64,000 nucleotides of DNA from Oceanobacillus neutriphilus (GCF_014645515.1 NZ_BMLW01000007.1:233966-297965), one strand, 5' to 3'; positions 42,779 through 53,224 are shown, counted from the first letter of the stretch. The notes: generated by a model from the letters alone, not told the origin. Program-made: numbers and translations.

Positions 42779-43984
42779 GTGAGTAACAAATCGAAGTTAT
42801 GGACAAAAGATTTTATTATCGTGTCTGCAGTTAATTTTTTATTGACACTTGTTTTTTATCTTCTTGTTGTTGTAATGGGAGTTTACGCAGCAGAGGAATT
42901 TAATGCATCCGCAAGCCAATCAGGATTAGTGGTTGGTATATTTATTGTCGGCGCACTGATTGGGCGTCTTTTTATTGGGCGTTATATTGAAAAATTTGGT
43001 CAGAAAAGAACATTATTTATCGGAGCTATTATATTTATTTTAGCTACTGCTTTATATTTCTTTAATTTTGGTATTGGCTTTTTACTCCTTAACCGGTTTA
43101 TTCATGGTATTGGACTCGGTTTTGCGAGCACAGCGACCGGTACCATTGTAGCTCAAATCATTCCGGCTGAGCGAAAAGGCGAAGGGATCGGCTACTACAG
43201 TATGAGTGCTACCCTGTCCACTGCGTTAGGACCGTTCGTAGGTCTGTATATGAGCCAGCACACCAGTATGCAGGGGATATTTGGTCTCTGTTTAACGATA
43301 GGTATTATCAGCTTCTTCACTATCTTTTTTGTGAAAATCCCAGTTATTGTGGAAACAGAGGAAGAGAAGAAGATAGAAAAAGAAGAAGAAGGACGTTTTA
43401 TTGCTCAATTTGTAGAGCCAAGAGCTGTGCCGATTGCAATTATCACACTTATTTTAGCTCTTTGCTATTCCAGCGTTCTGTCCTTCCTTAATTCCTATGC
43501 GATAGAGCTGGATCTTGTAAGTACAGCAAGTGTATTCTTCCTTGTTTATTCCATTGCTGTTTTACTTTCACGTCCATTTACCGGACGTTTAATAGATTTA
43601 AAGGGAGCAAATATTGTGATGTATCCTGCATTTGTTCTGTTTACAATCGGTATGATTGTATTGGGCTTTGCACATAGTGGATTTACATTATTACTGGCTG
43701 GTGTATTAATTGGGCTTGGTTTTGGTAATATGCAATCCTGTACGCAGGCTATTGCAGTCAAATTGACACCACCGCATCGTATGGGGCTGGCAACATCCAC
43801 CTTCTTTATCTTTTTAGATGGAGGTTTAGGCTTTGGACCATACTTGCTTGGTCTTATTGCACCGACTATTGGACACAGCACACTTTACATCGTGTTAGGT
43901 ATCGTTGTTCTGGCAACTGCAGGATTATATGCTGTTCTGCATGGCAAAAAAGCCTCCTCTGCGCAATCACAAGCGTTAGCATAA
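42779..43984 (+). CDS. MFS transporter (YwoG-like efflux type)
   Basis: 401 aa with twelve predicted helices and a hydrophilic Glu/Lys-rich central loop near 200 (EEEKKIEKEEEGRF). The MFS motif A-like loop is GRLFIGRYIEKFGQKRTL and the second half has RPFTGRLIDLKGA. The GTG start has AAGAAGG 8 bases upstream. It follows the MarR gene by 18 bases and ends in a very long hairpin. It may export a toxic compound or move the substrate or product of the adjacent amidohydrolases. Confidence 0.88.
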   Translation: MSNKSKLWTKDFIIVSAVNFLLTLVFYLLVVVMGVYAAEEFNASASQSGLVVGIFIVGALIGRLFIGRYIEKFGQKRTLFIGAIIFILATALYFFNFGIGFLLLNRFIHGIGLGFASTATGTIVAQIIPAERKGEGIGYYSMSATLSTALGPFVGLYMSQHTSMQGIFGLCLTIGIISFFTIFFVKIPVIVETEEEKKIEKEEEGRFIAQFVEPRAVPIAIITLILALCYSSVLSFLNSYAIELDLVSTASVFFLVYSIAVLLSRPFTGRLIDLKGANIVMYPAFVLFTIGMIVLGFAHSGFTLLLAGVLIGLGFGNMQSCTQAIAVKLTPPHRMGLATSTFFIFLDGGLGFGPYLLGLIAPTIGHSTLYIVLGIVVLATAGLYAVLHGKKASSAQSQALA

Positions 43985-43985
43985 T

Positions 43986-44044
43986 AAATAGAAGAAACCT
44001 GTATTTTCTGTGTTTCGCACAGAGAATACAGGTTTCTTCTATTT
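43986..44044. terminator. Long hairpin terminator after the MFS gene
   Basis: A 27-bp stem, nearly perfect, joins 43986-44012 and 44018-44044 around a five-base loop. It also faces the convergent nucleotidyltransferase gene. Confidence 0.8.
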
Positions 44045-44063
44045 GAATGCTGTTTCACTAGCT

Positions 44064-44609
44064 TTAAGGTAGAAAATAATGTATTTTATTTTTCACTTCT
44101 CCCGGTAAAGGCTGTTTCAAAGCTTTCAACAGCAAATCTGGATGGGCAATTCCATTTTCTTTAAAGTGCTGTTCAATGAGCTCGACCTTTTCTTTTCTGT
44201 TTGGCATTAAACTATATAATACATACCAATCCTCCAAGGATGACAAGTATATGGTTTTCCCATTAAAGCTTGTACTGTCTACAATATTATTTTTCTCAAA
44301 CGCAAGTTTATAAGTACCTTCCTCATGTATGATAGAATAACCGCCCATTAAATCAACAGGTGTATTTTTTACTCTATATTTAGCAAAGAATGCTGTTTTA
44401 AAAGGCGGGGAATGAACCGCTTCTTTTCTTTCACCCAGGTTATCCAGCACTTTTTCGGCAAGAGGAGCATGAATTTCCGAAACTAAGAGATCAATATCAT
44501 TTGGACTATCTATCATTCCATGCATATGAAGCATTAATGAACCGCCAAGTCCCCAGACTATATTCTTTTCATTTAATATATCGGCAGTCTTTGCCAGAGC
44601 GTGTAACAA
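44064..44609 (-). CDS. Nucleotidyltransferase-fold protein
   Basis: 181 aa. The N-terminal part has the GGSLMLHMHG and DIDLLVSE motifs of the Pol-beta/MNT nucleotidyltransferase superfamily, with the two metal Asp residues and a later VDLMGG. Function is unknown; relatives include small nucleic-acid or drug-modifying enzymes. The TTG start has AGGAG about 9 bases upstream. The element at 44641 sits directly upstream, so the original promoter was probably displaced. Confidence 0.7.
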   Translation of the reverse strand: MLHALAKTADILNEKNIVWGLGGSLMLHMHGMIDSPNDIDLLVSEIHAPLAEKVLDNLGERKEAVHSPPFKTAFFAKYRVKNTPVDLMGGYSIIHEEGTYKLAFEKNNIVDSTSFNGKTIYLSSLEDWYVLYSLMPNRKEKVELIEQHFKENGIAHPDLLLKALKQPLPGEVKNKIHYFLP

Positions 44610-44640
44610 TATGCAAATCTCCTTTCTGACTGTTATTTAT

Positions 44641-45009
44641 CCCAACTTTCGCACCTTAAAAAATAACTTGCTTTTTATAGAGGCAGGTGTTGATCATTCC
44701 TTCCATCTATTTCTTGACAAAGCATAAATTCTAGCTAGAAAGAAGCCTAACTGAGCGCAGACCAACCACGTAGACTCCTATGGGAACAGGGCGAGCTGAA
44801 GATCCACTTGAAAAGCGGTTTTCTTTTCAAGTTAGCTGAAGCCGTCCCCATGGAAAGCGTAGTGGTGGGTCGGAGCGGAGCTATACACAATCTCCATTTC
44901 CATAGAAGGATAATTTAACAACATGCAAGCAGGAAATCAGGATAATGAAGAACACGTTCATCCTCGAATAGGAAGGTATAGATGTTTATTCTCAAATGCG
45001 AAAGCTGAG
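44641..45009. mobile_element. 369-bp MITE-like non-autonomous element with inverted ends and target duplication
   Basis: The left end starts CCCAACTTTCGCACC (44641-44655). The complement of the right end starts CTCAGCTTTCGCATT (45009-44995), so the ends are imperfect inverted repeats sharing CTTTCGCA. TTATTTAT flanks both sides (44633-44640 and 45010-45017), as an 8-bp target duplication would. There is no transposase frame inside. The centre holds a Bacillaceae intergenic hairpin repeat (44751-44882). A third terminal copy is at 15145-15166. Confidence 0.6.
44751..44882. repeat. Dispersed Bacillaceae-type intergenic hairpin repeat
   Basis: Carries the recurring blocks GTAGACTCCTATGGGAACAG, GCGAGCTGAAGA, GCTGAAGCCGTCCCCATGGA and AAGCGTAGTGG. 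I recall these from many Bacillaceae intergenic repeats (GACTCCTGCGGGAACAG... GAAAGCG). Ends GACCAACCAC and GTGGTGGGTC are inverted. It is more GC-rich than its surroundings. It has no coding frame. Confidence 0.65.
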
Positions 45010-45017
45010 TTATTTAT

Positions 45018-45612
45018 TTTAATCATAACATTTATTAAAGAGTTTTAACTGAAAAATAATGAGGGATTATCTGATTGTTCGCATCTTCAGGGACCATATT
45101 TAAATAGAAAGTCATTCTATTATAAGAGTCTATATTTTTTATAGATAAGCAATAAAAATAACTTCATTTAAATCTTTGTGAATAAATTATGAAATTAATC
45201 TCTTTTTCTTAAATTCAATGTATAATTCTGTAAGGATTTATAGTATAATGAACTCAAATAACCTTCTTGCTGCTATATAGAAATGAGTACTATCTGGCTG
45301 TGCGGGAAATTTGTCTACATCTTCTGATTTTAGAATATTTTGTCATTTGATCTGAATTATTTTAGACAGTTTAAATAACGGCCGGAGAGCAAAATAGAAT
45401 ATGTTTCAAGGGAATATTTTTAAACAAAACGCAAACATCGCAGTCATGTTATCATGTATAACATAGAACCATTCCATATATTAACAATATATAATAATGG
45501 GGAAAAGCGGTGTTTTTTTGTACCAATTTCTAGTATTTTCTGGAAAATATAAAGTTATTTCTAAATAGCGGTGAGATAGTGCATTGTTTTTAATGTTGAA
45601 GGGGGAATGTTT
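45018..45612 (+). other. Gene-free leader region of the glycogen operon
   Basis: AT-rich, with no credible coding frame. A perfect dyad ATGTTAT-CATGT-ATAACAT lies at 45446-45464 and is a possible regulator site. TATAAT at 45490-45495 could be a -10 box, but no good -35 pairs with it. The ribosome binding site GAAGGGGG of the first gene is at the end. No riboswitch was recognised. Confidence 0.5.
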
Positions 45613-47346
45613 ATGTCATATCAAAGCACCTATGAACAATGGAAGAATGAAGAAGCTCTTGATAGAGAGCTCAAAACAGAATTAGAAAGTCTCTTAAAAA
45701 ATGAAACAGAATTAGAAGATGCTTTCTCACATCCCTTAGAATTTGGTACTGCTGGCATGCGTGGAATATTAGGTCCGGGAATTAATCGAATGAACATTTA
45801 TACGGTGAGACAGGCTACAGAAGGTCTGGCCCGATTTATGGAAAGTCAGTCAGAAGAGAACAAATCCAGAGGAGTAGCGATCGCCTACGATTCCAGACAT
45901 AAGTCTCCTGAATTTGCTTTAGAAGCTGCAAGGACACTTGCGCGTCATGGGATTCCGGCCTATGTATTTGAATCACTGCGCCCGACTCCAGAGTTATCCT
46001 TTGCTGTAAGACATTTAAATACATTTACCGGAATTATGATTACTGCATCACATAATCCCGCAAATTATAATGGCTATAAAATATATGGAGAAAGCGGAGG
46101 ACAAATGCCGCCAAAAGATGCAGATGCATTAACAGAATATGTCCGCTCGGTAGAGAATCCTCTGCAGATTGAAGTATTATCGGAAGAAGAGGCAAAAGAG
46201 AAGGGCTTTCTGAAAATAATTGGTAAAGAAGTAGATGATGCTTATTTACAGGAAGTAGATACAGTAACAATTGACAGAGAACTGGTATCAAGAGAAGGAA
46301 AGGATTTAAAGCTTGTTTTTACCCCGCTGCACGGTGCCGGGAAAATGCTTGGAGAAAAAGCATTAGAGCAAGCCGGGTTTAAAGGATTTTCGCTTGTACC
46401 TGAGCAAAGTGTCGCTGATCCTGACTTTACCACTGTTAAATCACCTAACCCGGAAGAGCATTCAGCGTTCGAATATGCTATTGCTTTAGGTGAAAAAGAG
46501 GGCGCAGATTTGCTGGTGGCAACAGATCCGGATGCCGATCGTCTGGGTGTCGCTGTTAAGCTTCCGGACGAAACGTATAAAGTATTGAGCGGCAACCAAA
46601 TTGGAGCGCTGATGCTGGATTATATTTTGAAAGCACGGAAAGAGGCGAATACACTTCCGGATAATGCTGTGGTATTAAAATCGATTGTTTCAAGTGAGCT
46701 CTCTACAGCAATTGCTGAAAAATACCAGACTAAAATGGTTAATGTGCTTACAGGCTTTAAATTTATCGCTGAAAAAATTCAGCAGTATCAGGAGGATGGA
46801 TCGCAGACATTTATGTTTGGGTTTGAAGAGAGCTACGGCTATCTGGTAAAACCGTTTGTCAGAGATAAAGATGCGATTCAGGCACTTGTATTGATTGCTG
46901 AAGTTGCTACCTACTACAAGCAGAAAAATGAAAACTTATACGATGCGTTGCAGGAAATCTTTGCTGCGTATGGCTGCTACCAGGAAAAAACAATTTCTAT
47001 TACAATGAGCGGTTTAGAAGGATCAGCGAAAATAGCTTCTTTAATGAGACAGCTGCGGGAAGAAGCTCCGGCATCTTTTGGAGGAATAAAGGTTGTCAGT
47101 ACAGAAGATTATAAAACACAGAAAAAAGTACATGCAGACGGTTCAGTAACTTCATTGAATACACCGGCATCAGATGTATTGAAATACTTCTTGGAGGATG
47201 AGAGCTGGATAGCGGCACGGCCTTCCGGAACGGAGCCTAAAATCAAGTTCTATATTGGTGTAAAGGCAGGAAGTGAAGAGGCGGCAGAGGAAAAAATAAA
47301 AGCTTTTTCAGCAGCTATTTCTGAAGTAACCAATGTAACCAGCTAA
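45613..47346 (+). CDS. pgcA: Phospho-sugar mutase (phosphoglucomutase type)
   Basis: Interconverts glucose 6-phosphate and glucose 1-phosphate, the precursor of ADP-glucose. The phospho-Ser loop is [18 protein letters not shown], the metal loop [13 protein letters not shown], the sugar-binding loop FGFEESYGY and the phosphate-binding loop [12 protein letters not shown]. At 577 aa it matches the PgcA family. The ATG at 45613 has GAAGGGGG 7-8 bases upstream; the ATG at 45607 nearly touches the site. It is the first gene of the glycogen operon, so stored carbon is drawn directly from the hexose phosphate pool. Confidence 0.93.
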   Translation: MSYQSTYEQWKNEEALDRELKTELESLLKNETELEDAFSHPLEFGTAGMRGILGPGINRMNIYTVRQATEGLARFMESQSEENKSRGVAIAYDSRHKSPEFALEAARTLARHGIPAYVFESLRPTPELSFAVRHLNTFTGIMITASHNPANYNGYKIYGESGGQMPPKDADALTEYVRSVENPLQIEVLSEEEAKEKGFLKIIGKEVDDAYLQEVDTVTIDRELVSREGKDLKLVFTPLHGAGKMLGEKALEQAGFKGFSLVPEQSVADPDFTTVKSPNPEEHSAFEYAIALGEKEGADLLVATDPDADRLGVAVKLPDETYKVLSGNQIGALMLDYILKARKEANTLPDNAVVLKSIVSSELSTAIAEKYQTKMVNVLTGFKFIAEKIQQYQEDGSQTFMFGFEESYGYLVKPFVRDKDAIQALVLIAEVATYYKQKNENLYDALQEIFAAYGCYQEKTISITMSGLEGSAKIASLMRQLREEAPASFGGIKVVSTEDYKTQKKVHADGSVTSLNTPASDVLKYFLEDESWIAARPSGTEPKIKFYIGVKAGSEEAAEEKIKAFSAAISEVTNVTS

Positions 47347-47390
47347 ATGTCTCCTCAATAATAAGCTTTAACGAGTGGCGGGGTGAAGAA

Positions 47391-49319
47391 ATGCATACAA
47401 ACGAGTATTTGGAATTGGAAACAGAAGATGCAATAAAAAGGTTTCACACTGGCGAAAATTTTTATAGTCAGCATGTTTTCGGATATCACCAGGATGAGCG
47501 GGAAGAGGGGACAGGCTTTGTTTTCCGTGTCTGGGCACCTAACGCACAACAGATATGGCTTGTGGGAACATTTAATGACTGGGATGAATCCTTGCCGATG
47601 CAGAAAAATGAAGAATATGGTTATTGGGAGGTTTTCACCACAAGACCTGCAGAAAATGATTTATATAAATATAAGGTGCGCCAGGAAGATGGCAGAGAGG
47701 TTTATAAAATTGATCCATTTGCCTTTGCTTTTGAGAAACGGCCCGATAATGCAGCTGTGATTCACCATGTTCCGGAGAAAAAATGGAAGGACGGCTTATG
47801 GTATGGCAGAAAGAAGCGTTCTAATTTCTTTAAGCGTCCCATAAATATCTATGAGGTACATGCCAGCTCCTGGAAGCATCATGAAGACGGGACCCCTTAT
47901 TCTTTTGCAGATTTAAAGGAAGAGTTAATTCCTTATGCAAAAGAAATGGGGTATACCCATATTGAATTCATGCCATTAATGGAGCATCCATTAGGCGCAT
48001 CATGGGGATATCAGCTGATAGGCTACTTTGCATTAAGCTCCTACTACGGCAAACCGGAGGAATTTCAGGACTTTGTAGAGGAGTGTCACCGGAATAATAT
48101 AGGTGTTTTCGTGGACTGGGTTCCAGGTCATTTCTGTGTCAATGATGATGCTCTTGCAACGTATGACGGCACCCCTCAATTTGAATATCAGGACCCGAAC
48201 CGGGCAGCGAATGTCCGCTGGGGTTCTGTCAATTTTGATTTAGGCAGGCCGGAGGTGCAGTCCTTCCTTATTTCAAGCGCGCTGTTTTGGCTGGAAATGT
48301 ACCATATTGACGGGATTCGCGTTGACGCGGTTTCCAGTATGCTGTATTTAGATTATGATGATGGACCTTGGCAGCCGAATCATGAAGGAGGAAATAGAAA
48401 TTTCGAAGGATATTATTTCCTGCAAAAGCTGAATGCAGTTGTGAAGCTTGCGCATCCGGAAGCTATTATGGTTGCGGAGGAAAGTTCATCTGATACGCAG
48501 GTCACAGGATTAATTGAGACAGGAGCACTCGGCTTTGATTATAAATGGAACATGGGCTGGATGAACGATGTGCTTCAATTTTATAAGATGGATCCGGCTT
48601 TTAGAAAGGATCATTTTAACTTAATCACCTTCTCCTTTATGTATATGATGCAGGAAAACTATATTCTGCCGCTTTCCCATGATGAGGTTGTTCATGGAAA
48701 GAAGAGCTTAATGCATAAAATGTGGGGAGATAGATATAAACAATTTGCTCAATTGCGTAATATGTATACGTATATGATGACTCACCCTGGAAAGAAGCTC
48801 TTATTTATGGGAAGTGAATGGGGACAATTTTTAGAGTGGAAGTATGATGAAGAATTGGAATGGCGGGATTTAGCGGATGCCTTTAACAAAAATATGCAGC
48901 ATTTTACTTCCCGTCTGAATCAGTTTTATAAAGAACAGCCGGCGCTATGGGAGCTGGAAGAGAGCTACGATACGATTTCCATTATCGATGCAGATAACCA
49001 TAACGATTCTGTCCTTAGTTTTATTCGGAAAAGTAAGAAGAAAAAAGATTTTCTGATTATTGTTTTAAATATGACCCCTGTAGAGCGTCAGGATTTTCAT
49101 ATCGGCGTTCCCTATCAAGGAAGCTACAAAGAAATATGGAATACGGAAATGAAAGAATTCGGCGGTACATGGGAAGAGCATAACCCTGATCAATTGACGG
49201 AGGATGTTTCTTTTAAGGAGTATCCTTACCGCATAAAAACTGTAGTACCGGCACTGGGAGCGTTAATTCTGCGGCCTGAGAGTATTAAAGTATCCAGAAA
49301 ACGACCAGCTGCTAAGTGA
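47391..49319 (+). CDS. glgB: 1,4-alpha-glucan branching enzyme
   Basis: Forms alpha-1,6 branches in glycogen. An N-terminal CBM48 domain ([22 protein letters not shown]) is followed by a GH13 barrel. The barrel has [10 protein letters not shown], the catalytic Asp in [15 protein letters not shown], the acid/base Glu in VAEESS and the Asp in [14 protein letters not shown]-terminal beta domain closes it. The length of 642 aa is typical. GGGGTGAAG precedes the ATG. Second gene of the operon, 44 bases after pgcA. Confidence 0.95.
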   Translation: MHTNEYLELETEDAIKRFHTGENFYSQHVFGYHQDEREEGTGFVFRVWAPNAQQIWLVGTFNDWDESLPMQKNEEYGYWEVFTTRPAENDLYKYKVRQEDGREVYKIDPFAFAFEKRPDNAAVIHHVPEKKWKDGLWYGRKKRSNFFKRPINIYEVHASSWKHHEDGTPYSFADLKEELIPYAKEMGYTHIEFMPLMEHPLGASWGYQLIGYFALSSYYGKPEEFQDFVEECHRNNIGVFVDWVPGHFCVNDDALATYDGTPQFEYQDPNRAANVRWGSVNFDLGRPEVQSFLISSALFWLEMYHIDGIRVDAVSSMLYLDYDDGPWQPNHEGGNRNFEGYYFLQKLNAVVKLAHPEAIMVAEESSSDTQVTGLIETGALGFDYKWNMGWMNDVLQFYKMDPAFRKDHFNLITFSFMYMMQENYILPLSHDEVVHGKKSLMHKMWGDRYKQFAQLRNMYTYMMTHPGKKLLFMGSEWGQFLEWKYDEELEWRDLADAFNKNMQHFTSRLNQFYKEQPALWELEESYDTISIIDADNHNDSVLSFIRKSKKKKDFLIIVLNMTPVERQDFHIGVPYQGSYKEIWNTEMKEFGGTWEEHNPDQLTEDVSFKEYPYRIKTVVPALGALILRPESIKVSRKRPAAK

Positions 49320-49385
49320 TTTTCCAACATATATAAGCTGAATTACGTGCTTCATTTTTTACAATAAATTTAGAAGAGTAATTGA

Positions 49386-49424
49386 AAGGGGGACAGGTGA
49401 AAGGCTGCTTTCACCGCGTATATG
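49386..49424 (+). promoter_or_regulatory. glgC ribosome binding site separated from its start by a hairpin
   Basis: AAAGGGGG ends at 49392, about 29 bases before the glgC ATG (49422), too far for normal initiation. Between them GGTGAAAG (49396-49403) pairs perfectly with CTTTCACC (49408-49415) around a GCTG loop. Folding of the hairpin would bring the ribosome binding site to about 9 bases. The stem also contains a second, sequestered GGTGAAAGG site. Confidence 0.6.
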
Positions 49425-50564
49425 AAAAATGAGATGCTAGCAATGATTCTTGCAGGAGGAAAAGGATCACGATTGGGGAAATTAACAAAAAATATTGCTA
49501 AACCTGCTGTTCCGTTTGGAGGAAGATACCGTATAATTGATTTCACTCTAAGTAATTGTGCTAATTCAGGAATAAAAAATGTGGGTGTTGTGACACAGTA
49601 TCAGCCGCTTGCTTTAAATAACCATGTAGATAATGGGACAAGCTGGGGGCTTGATGGAATTAATTCCGGTGTGACAATTCTTCAGCCTTATGCCGGTTCA
49701 GAGGGCGGTAAATGGTTTGAAGGTACTGCACATGCTATTTATCAGAATATTTCTTATATCGATGAGATGAATCCTGAATATCTGCTTGTATTATCCGGAG
49801 ATCATATTTATAAAATGGACTATGAAGAGATGCTGGAAACACATAAAGCAAATGATGCTTCTTTAACTGTTGCAGTACTCGAAGTCCCTGAAAAAGAAGC
49901 TTCCCGTTTTGGAATTATGAATACAGATGAAAACGACCGGATTATTGAATTTGAAGAGAAACCTGAGAATCCAAAGAGTAATCTGGCATCGATGGGAATC
50001 TATATTTTTAATTGGAGCAGATTAAGAGAGGTTCTATTAAGCAGTTATTCCAAAGATGATCACATGCTGGATTTTGGAAAACACGTTATCCCTTCTTATT
50101 TAGAAGGAGGAGAAAATGTATTTGTTTACCGCTTTGCCGGTTATTGGAAGGATGTTGGGACGATTGACTCTCTCTGGGAAGCAAATATGGAATTTATTAA
50201 CCCGGAGATGAATCTGAATATCCGGGATAAGTCATGGCGCGTGTATTCAAAAAATACAATTTCACCACCAAACTTTTTAACAGATACTGCCTCCGTGACG
50301 GATTCTCTCATTGTTGATGGATGCTATGTTGCAGGAAGTATTAAAAACAGTATTCTATCAAATGATGTGCAGGTAAAAGAAGGATCGCAAATTACCGACA
50401 GCTTTATTATGCCGGGAGCAAGCATCGGCAGAAATGTAAGTATTCACCGGGCAATTATCGGAGAAGATGCGGTTGTTGGAGATAACACAGTAATTGATGG
50501 AACGGAAGATATAGGGGTAGTAGGTTATTCTGAAGTGATTGGAGTGACGATGGATGAGGACTAA
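49422..50564 (+). CDS. glgC: Glucose-1-phosphate adenylyltransferase, catalytic subunit
   Basis: Makes ADP-glucose, the committed step of glycogen synthesis. The nucleotide-binding [29 protein letters not shown] motif is at the N-terminus, followed by [20 protein letters not shown] and the substrate-site [20 protein letters not shown]-terminal left-handed beta-helix follows. At 380 aa it matches Bacillus GlgC. The ATG is preceded by an unusual hairpin spacer. It overlaps glgD by 11 bases. Confidence 0.95.
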   Translation: MKNEMLAMILAGGKGSRLGKLTKNIAKPAVPFGGRYRIIDFTLSNCANSGIKNVGVVTQYQPLALNNHVDNGTSWGLDGINSGVTILQPYAGSEGGKWFEGTAHAIYQNISYIDEMNPEYLLVLSGDHIYKMDYEEMLETHKANDASLTVAVLEVPEKEASRFGIMNTDENDRIIEFEEKPENPKSNLASMGIYIFNWSRLREVLLSSYSKDDHMLDFGKHVIPSYLEGGENVFVYRFAGYWKDVGTIDSLWEANMEFINPEMNLNIRDKSWRVYSKNTISPPNFLTDTASVTDSLIVDGCYVAGSIKNSILSNDVQVKEGSQITDSFIMPGASIGRNVSIHRAIIGEDAVVGDNTVIDGTEDIGVVGYSEVIGVTMDED

Positions 50565-51726
50565 TAAAATTTGTGCTGTTTTAGGGAATATTCAACGCTA
50601 TAACGCTTTACTCCCATTAACCAATGAAAGACCGTTAGCAACATTACCATTTGCTTGTAAATACAGACTGATTGATTTTCCGCTTTCCAGTATTGTTAAT
50701 GCAAATATAAACACAGTGTATATGATTTTTAATGAAGGGGAAACACAATCTGTATTCGATCATATCGGTGGAGGAAAAGAATGGAATTTAGATGGCGTCC
50801 ATAACCGATTCTTTATCCATCTTTACCAGGACTTTTTGAAATTAAAAGCCCATAATCAAAGCTATTACCGTCCACTGATAGATTACTTGGAAAAATCAAA
50901 ATCAGAATATACGGTTTATATGAGCAGTAAAATGATTTGTAATATTGACTTACGTGCAGTTCTAAAAATTCACCAGCAGCAAAACAATGAAATGACAGTT
51001 GTTTATAAAAAGGTTGAATCTGAAAAAATATGCCAGACAGATGCCGTATTATCCTTGACTGAAAATGGACAGATTACGGAAGTGCGTCCATATATGGAGC
51101 ATCTGCAGACTGCCGATCAGGAGAACCTCTGCATGGATATTTATATTGTTCAGACAAATTGGCTGATCCGCCAGTTAAAAGAAGGCCAGCAGGAGGGAAC
51201 TCCAGCCGACATCCAAGATTTTCTTCGTAAAAAAATTCATACCGTAAAAAGCTCAACTTATGAACACACGGGTTATCTAAGTAATATCTTTGACATTAAC
51301 TCGTATTATAATGCATCGCTTGATATGCTTAATCAACAAAAATTCAGTTCTCTTCTCTATTCTAATCAAAAAGTATATACCAAATTAAAAAATGAAGTTC
51401 CAACATATTATTCAGATTCATCGGAAGTAAACAACAGCCAGTTTGCAACAGGATGTATTATTGAAGGCAAGGTAGAAGGATCCTCCATATCCCGTGGGAC
51501 AGTGCTGGATAAAGGGACAGAAGTCATCGACTCCATCATTATGCCAAATGCAAAAATATGTGCAGGTGCCAGAGTCCAGAATGCTATTCTGGATAAAGAA
51601 GTGGTAGTAGATCCTGGGGTACAGATAATTGGAACAAGAGAAAATCCGGTTGTTATTGAAAAATATCAGCACGTGACTAATGATATCCTCGCAAATGGAG
51701 TAGCAGTCAGTGATATAGAGAGATAG
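50554..51726 (+). CDS. glgD: GlgD, regulatory subunit of glucose-1-phosphate adenylyltransferase
   Basis: Paralogue of GlgC with the same fold, 390 aa. The N-terminal catalytic loop GG-x-GSRL-x-LT is replaced by [20 protein letters not shown], so it should lack activity alone. In Bacillales GlgD forms a heteromer with GlgC and raises its activity. The start lies inside the end of glgC, which couples translation and helps equal subunit supply. Confidence 0.93.
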   Translation: MRTNKICAVLGNIQRYNALLPLTNERPLATLPFACKYRLIDFPLSSIVNANINTVYMIFNEGETQSVFDHIGGGKEWNLDGVHNRFFIHLYQDFLKLKAHNQSYYRPLIDYLEKSKSEYTVYMSSKMICNIDLRAVLKIHQQQNNEMTVVYKKVESEKICQTDAVLSLTENGQITEVRPYMEHLQTADQENLCMDIYIVQTNWLIRQLKEGQQEGTPADIQDFLRKKIHTVKSSTYEHTGYLSNIFDINSYYNASLDMLNQQKFSSLLYSNQKVYTKLKNEVPTYYSDSSEVNNSQFATGCIIEGKVEGSSISRGTVLDKGTEVIDSIIMPNAKICAGARVQNAILDKEVVVDPGVQIIGTRENPVVIEKYQHVTNDILANGVAVSDIER

Positions 51727-51740
51727 GGGGAAAAACATAC

Positions 51741-53174
51741 ATGAAATTATTATTTGCTAGTGCGGAATGTGCACCGTTTTTTAAGACAGGCGGTCTCGGA
51801 GATGTAATTGGTGCGCTACCAAAGGAATTAGCAAAGAAAGACATAGAAGTGGCAGTTGTACTGCCACTTCACAAAAAGATGCCGGATGTATACAGGGATC
51901 GCTGTGAACATGTAGGCTCATTATCCATAGATGTAGGCTGGAGAAATCAATATTGTGGTATTGAACGTTTAGAAATGGACAATGTCACCTATTATTTTAT
52001 TGATAACCTGTATTATTTTAACCGGGATGATTTATATGGTTTTTATGATGATGGGGAGCGCTTTGCTTTCTTTCAGCTTGCACTGATTGAGATGATGGAA
52101 GCAGTCGATTATATTCCTGATGTTATCAATGTAAATGACTTCCATACAGCCATGGTGCCATTTCTCCTGAAAGAAAAATATCACTGGGTAGAAGCATATC
52201 AATCTATCCGGACAGTGCTGACGATTCATAATATAGAATTTCAGGGACGATACAACCCGGAAGTGTTATCTGATTTGTTTGGAGTCGGCGACAGAAAGTA
52301 TCATGATGGAACCATTCGTTTTGAAAATGACATTAATTTTCTGAAATCAGGTATTGTGTATGCAGATAAGGTAAATACCGTCAGTCATTCTTATGCAAGG
52401 GAAATTCAAACCTCCGAATTCGGGAACGGCTTAGAGGGAATTCTCAGGCAGGAGCAAGGAAAATTGTCCGGCATTGTGAATGGAATAGATTATGAGATTA
52501 ATAATCCGGAAACAGATCAGGCGTTAAAATCTAACTATTCTATAACCAGCTTGGAAGGAAAGAAAGATTGTAAGAAAGAATTGCAGGAATTAATGGGACT
52601 TCCTGTGCGGGAAGATGTCCCGGTAATTGCGGTTGTCAGCCGTCTGACACACCAGAAAGGTTTTCACCTTGTTCTGGAAGAATTGGAAAACCTATTACAA
52701 TATAATGTTCAGTTTGTACTGCTGGGAACTGGAGATCCATCATTTGAACATCATTTTCGATTGATTTCGGAATGGTACCCGAATAAGTGTGCAGTAAATA
52801 TCACATTTGATGTGACACTTGCGCAAAAGATTTATGCTGGATCTGATATGTTCCTGATGCCTTCAAAATTTGAACCATGCGGGTTATCACAGCTGATTTC
52901 TATGCGTTATGGAACCCTGCCGATAGTTCATGAAATAGGTGGTCTCAAGGATACAGTAGAACCGTATAATCCAGTTGGAAAAACAGGCACAGGGTTTGGT
53001 TTTTCCTTATTTACACCATACTACATGATGGAAGCATTGAAAAAAGCAGTGCATGTTTACCAGGACGAACAGGATGTATGGAAAAAACTTATGCATACTG
53101 CAATGTCACAGGATTTCAGTTGGGAAACATCCAGCGAAAAGTATTACTCGCTTTACAAAGAAATATATGGATAG
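51741..53174 (+). CDS. glgA: Glycogen synthase, ADP-glucose type (GT5)
   Basis: Extends alpha-1,4-glucan chains from ADP-glucose. The N-terminal KTGGLGDVIGALPKEL loop binds ADP-glucose. The C-terminal half has VVSRLTHQKGFHL and the FEPCGLSQLISMRYGTLPIV motif with the catalytic Glu. At 477 aa it matches Bacillus GlgA. GGGGG precedes the ATG, 14 bases after glgD. Confidence 0.95.
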   Translation: MKLLFASAECAPFFKTGGLGDVIGALPKELAKKDIEVAVVLPLHKKMPDVYRDRCEHVGSLSIDVGWRNQYCGIERLEMDNVTYYFIDNLYYFNRDDLYGFYDDGERFAFFQLALIEMMEAVDYIPDVINVNDFHTAMVPFLLKEKYHWVEAYQSIRTVLTIHNIEFQGRYNPEVLSDLFGVGDRKYHDGTIRFENDINFLKSGIVYADKVNTVSHSYAREIQTSEFGNGLEGILRQEQGKLSGIVNGIDYEINNPETDQALKSNYSITSLEGKKDCKKELQELMGLPVREDVPVIAVVSRLTHQKGFHLVLEELENLLQYNVQFVLLGTGDPSFEHHFRLISEWYPNKCAVNITFDVTLAQKIYAGSDMFLMPSKFEPCGLSQLISMRYGTLPIVHEIGGLKDTVEPYNPVGKTGTGFGFSLFTPYYMMEALKKAVHVYQDEQDVWKKLMHTAMSQDFSWETSSEKYYSLYKEIYG

Positions 53175-53177
53175 AGT

Positions 53178-53224
53178 GTGTTCAAAAAGTTCAGTGCGTG
53201 TTTTATCTTGAACTTTTTGAACAC
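53178..53224 (+). repeat. 16-bp perfect stem-loop between glgA and glgP
   Basis: GTGTTCAAAAAGTTCA (53178-53193) pairs perfectly with 53209-53224. It starts four bases after the glgA stop. A T-run is absent, so it may be a partial terminator or a 3' stabiliser that sets the glgP level. The remaining gap to 53377 holds no gene or clear promoter. Confidence 0.6.

Noticed and set aside
49386..49415. Terminator between glgB and glgC
   Set aside because: The hairpin is short, lacks a T-run and lies between the ribosome binding site and the start codon, so a translational role is more likely.
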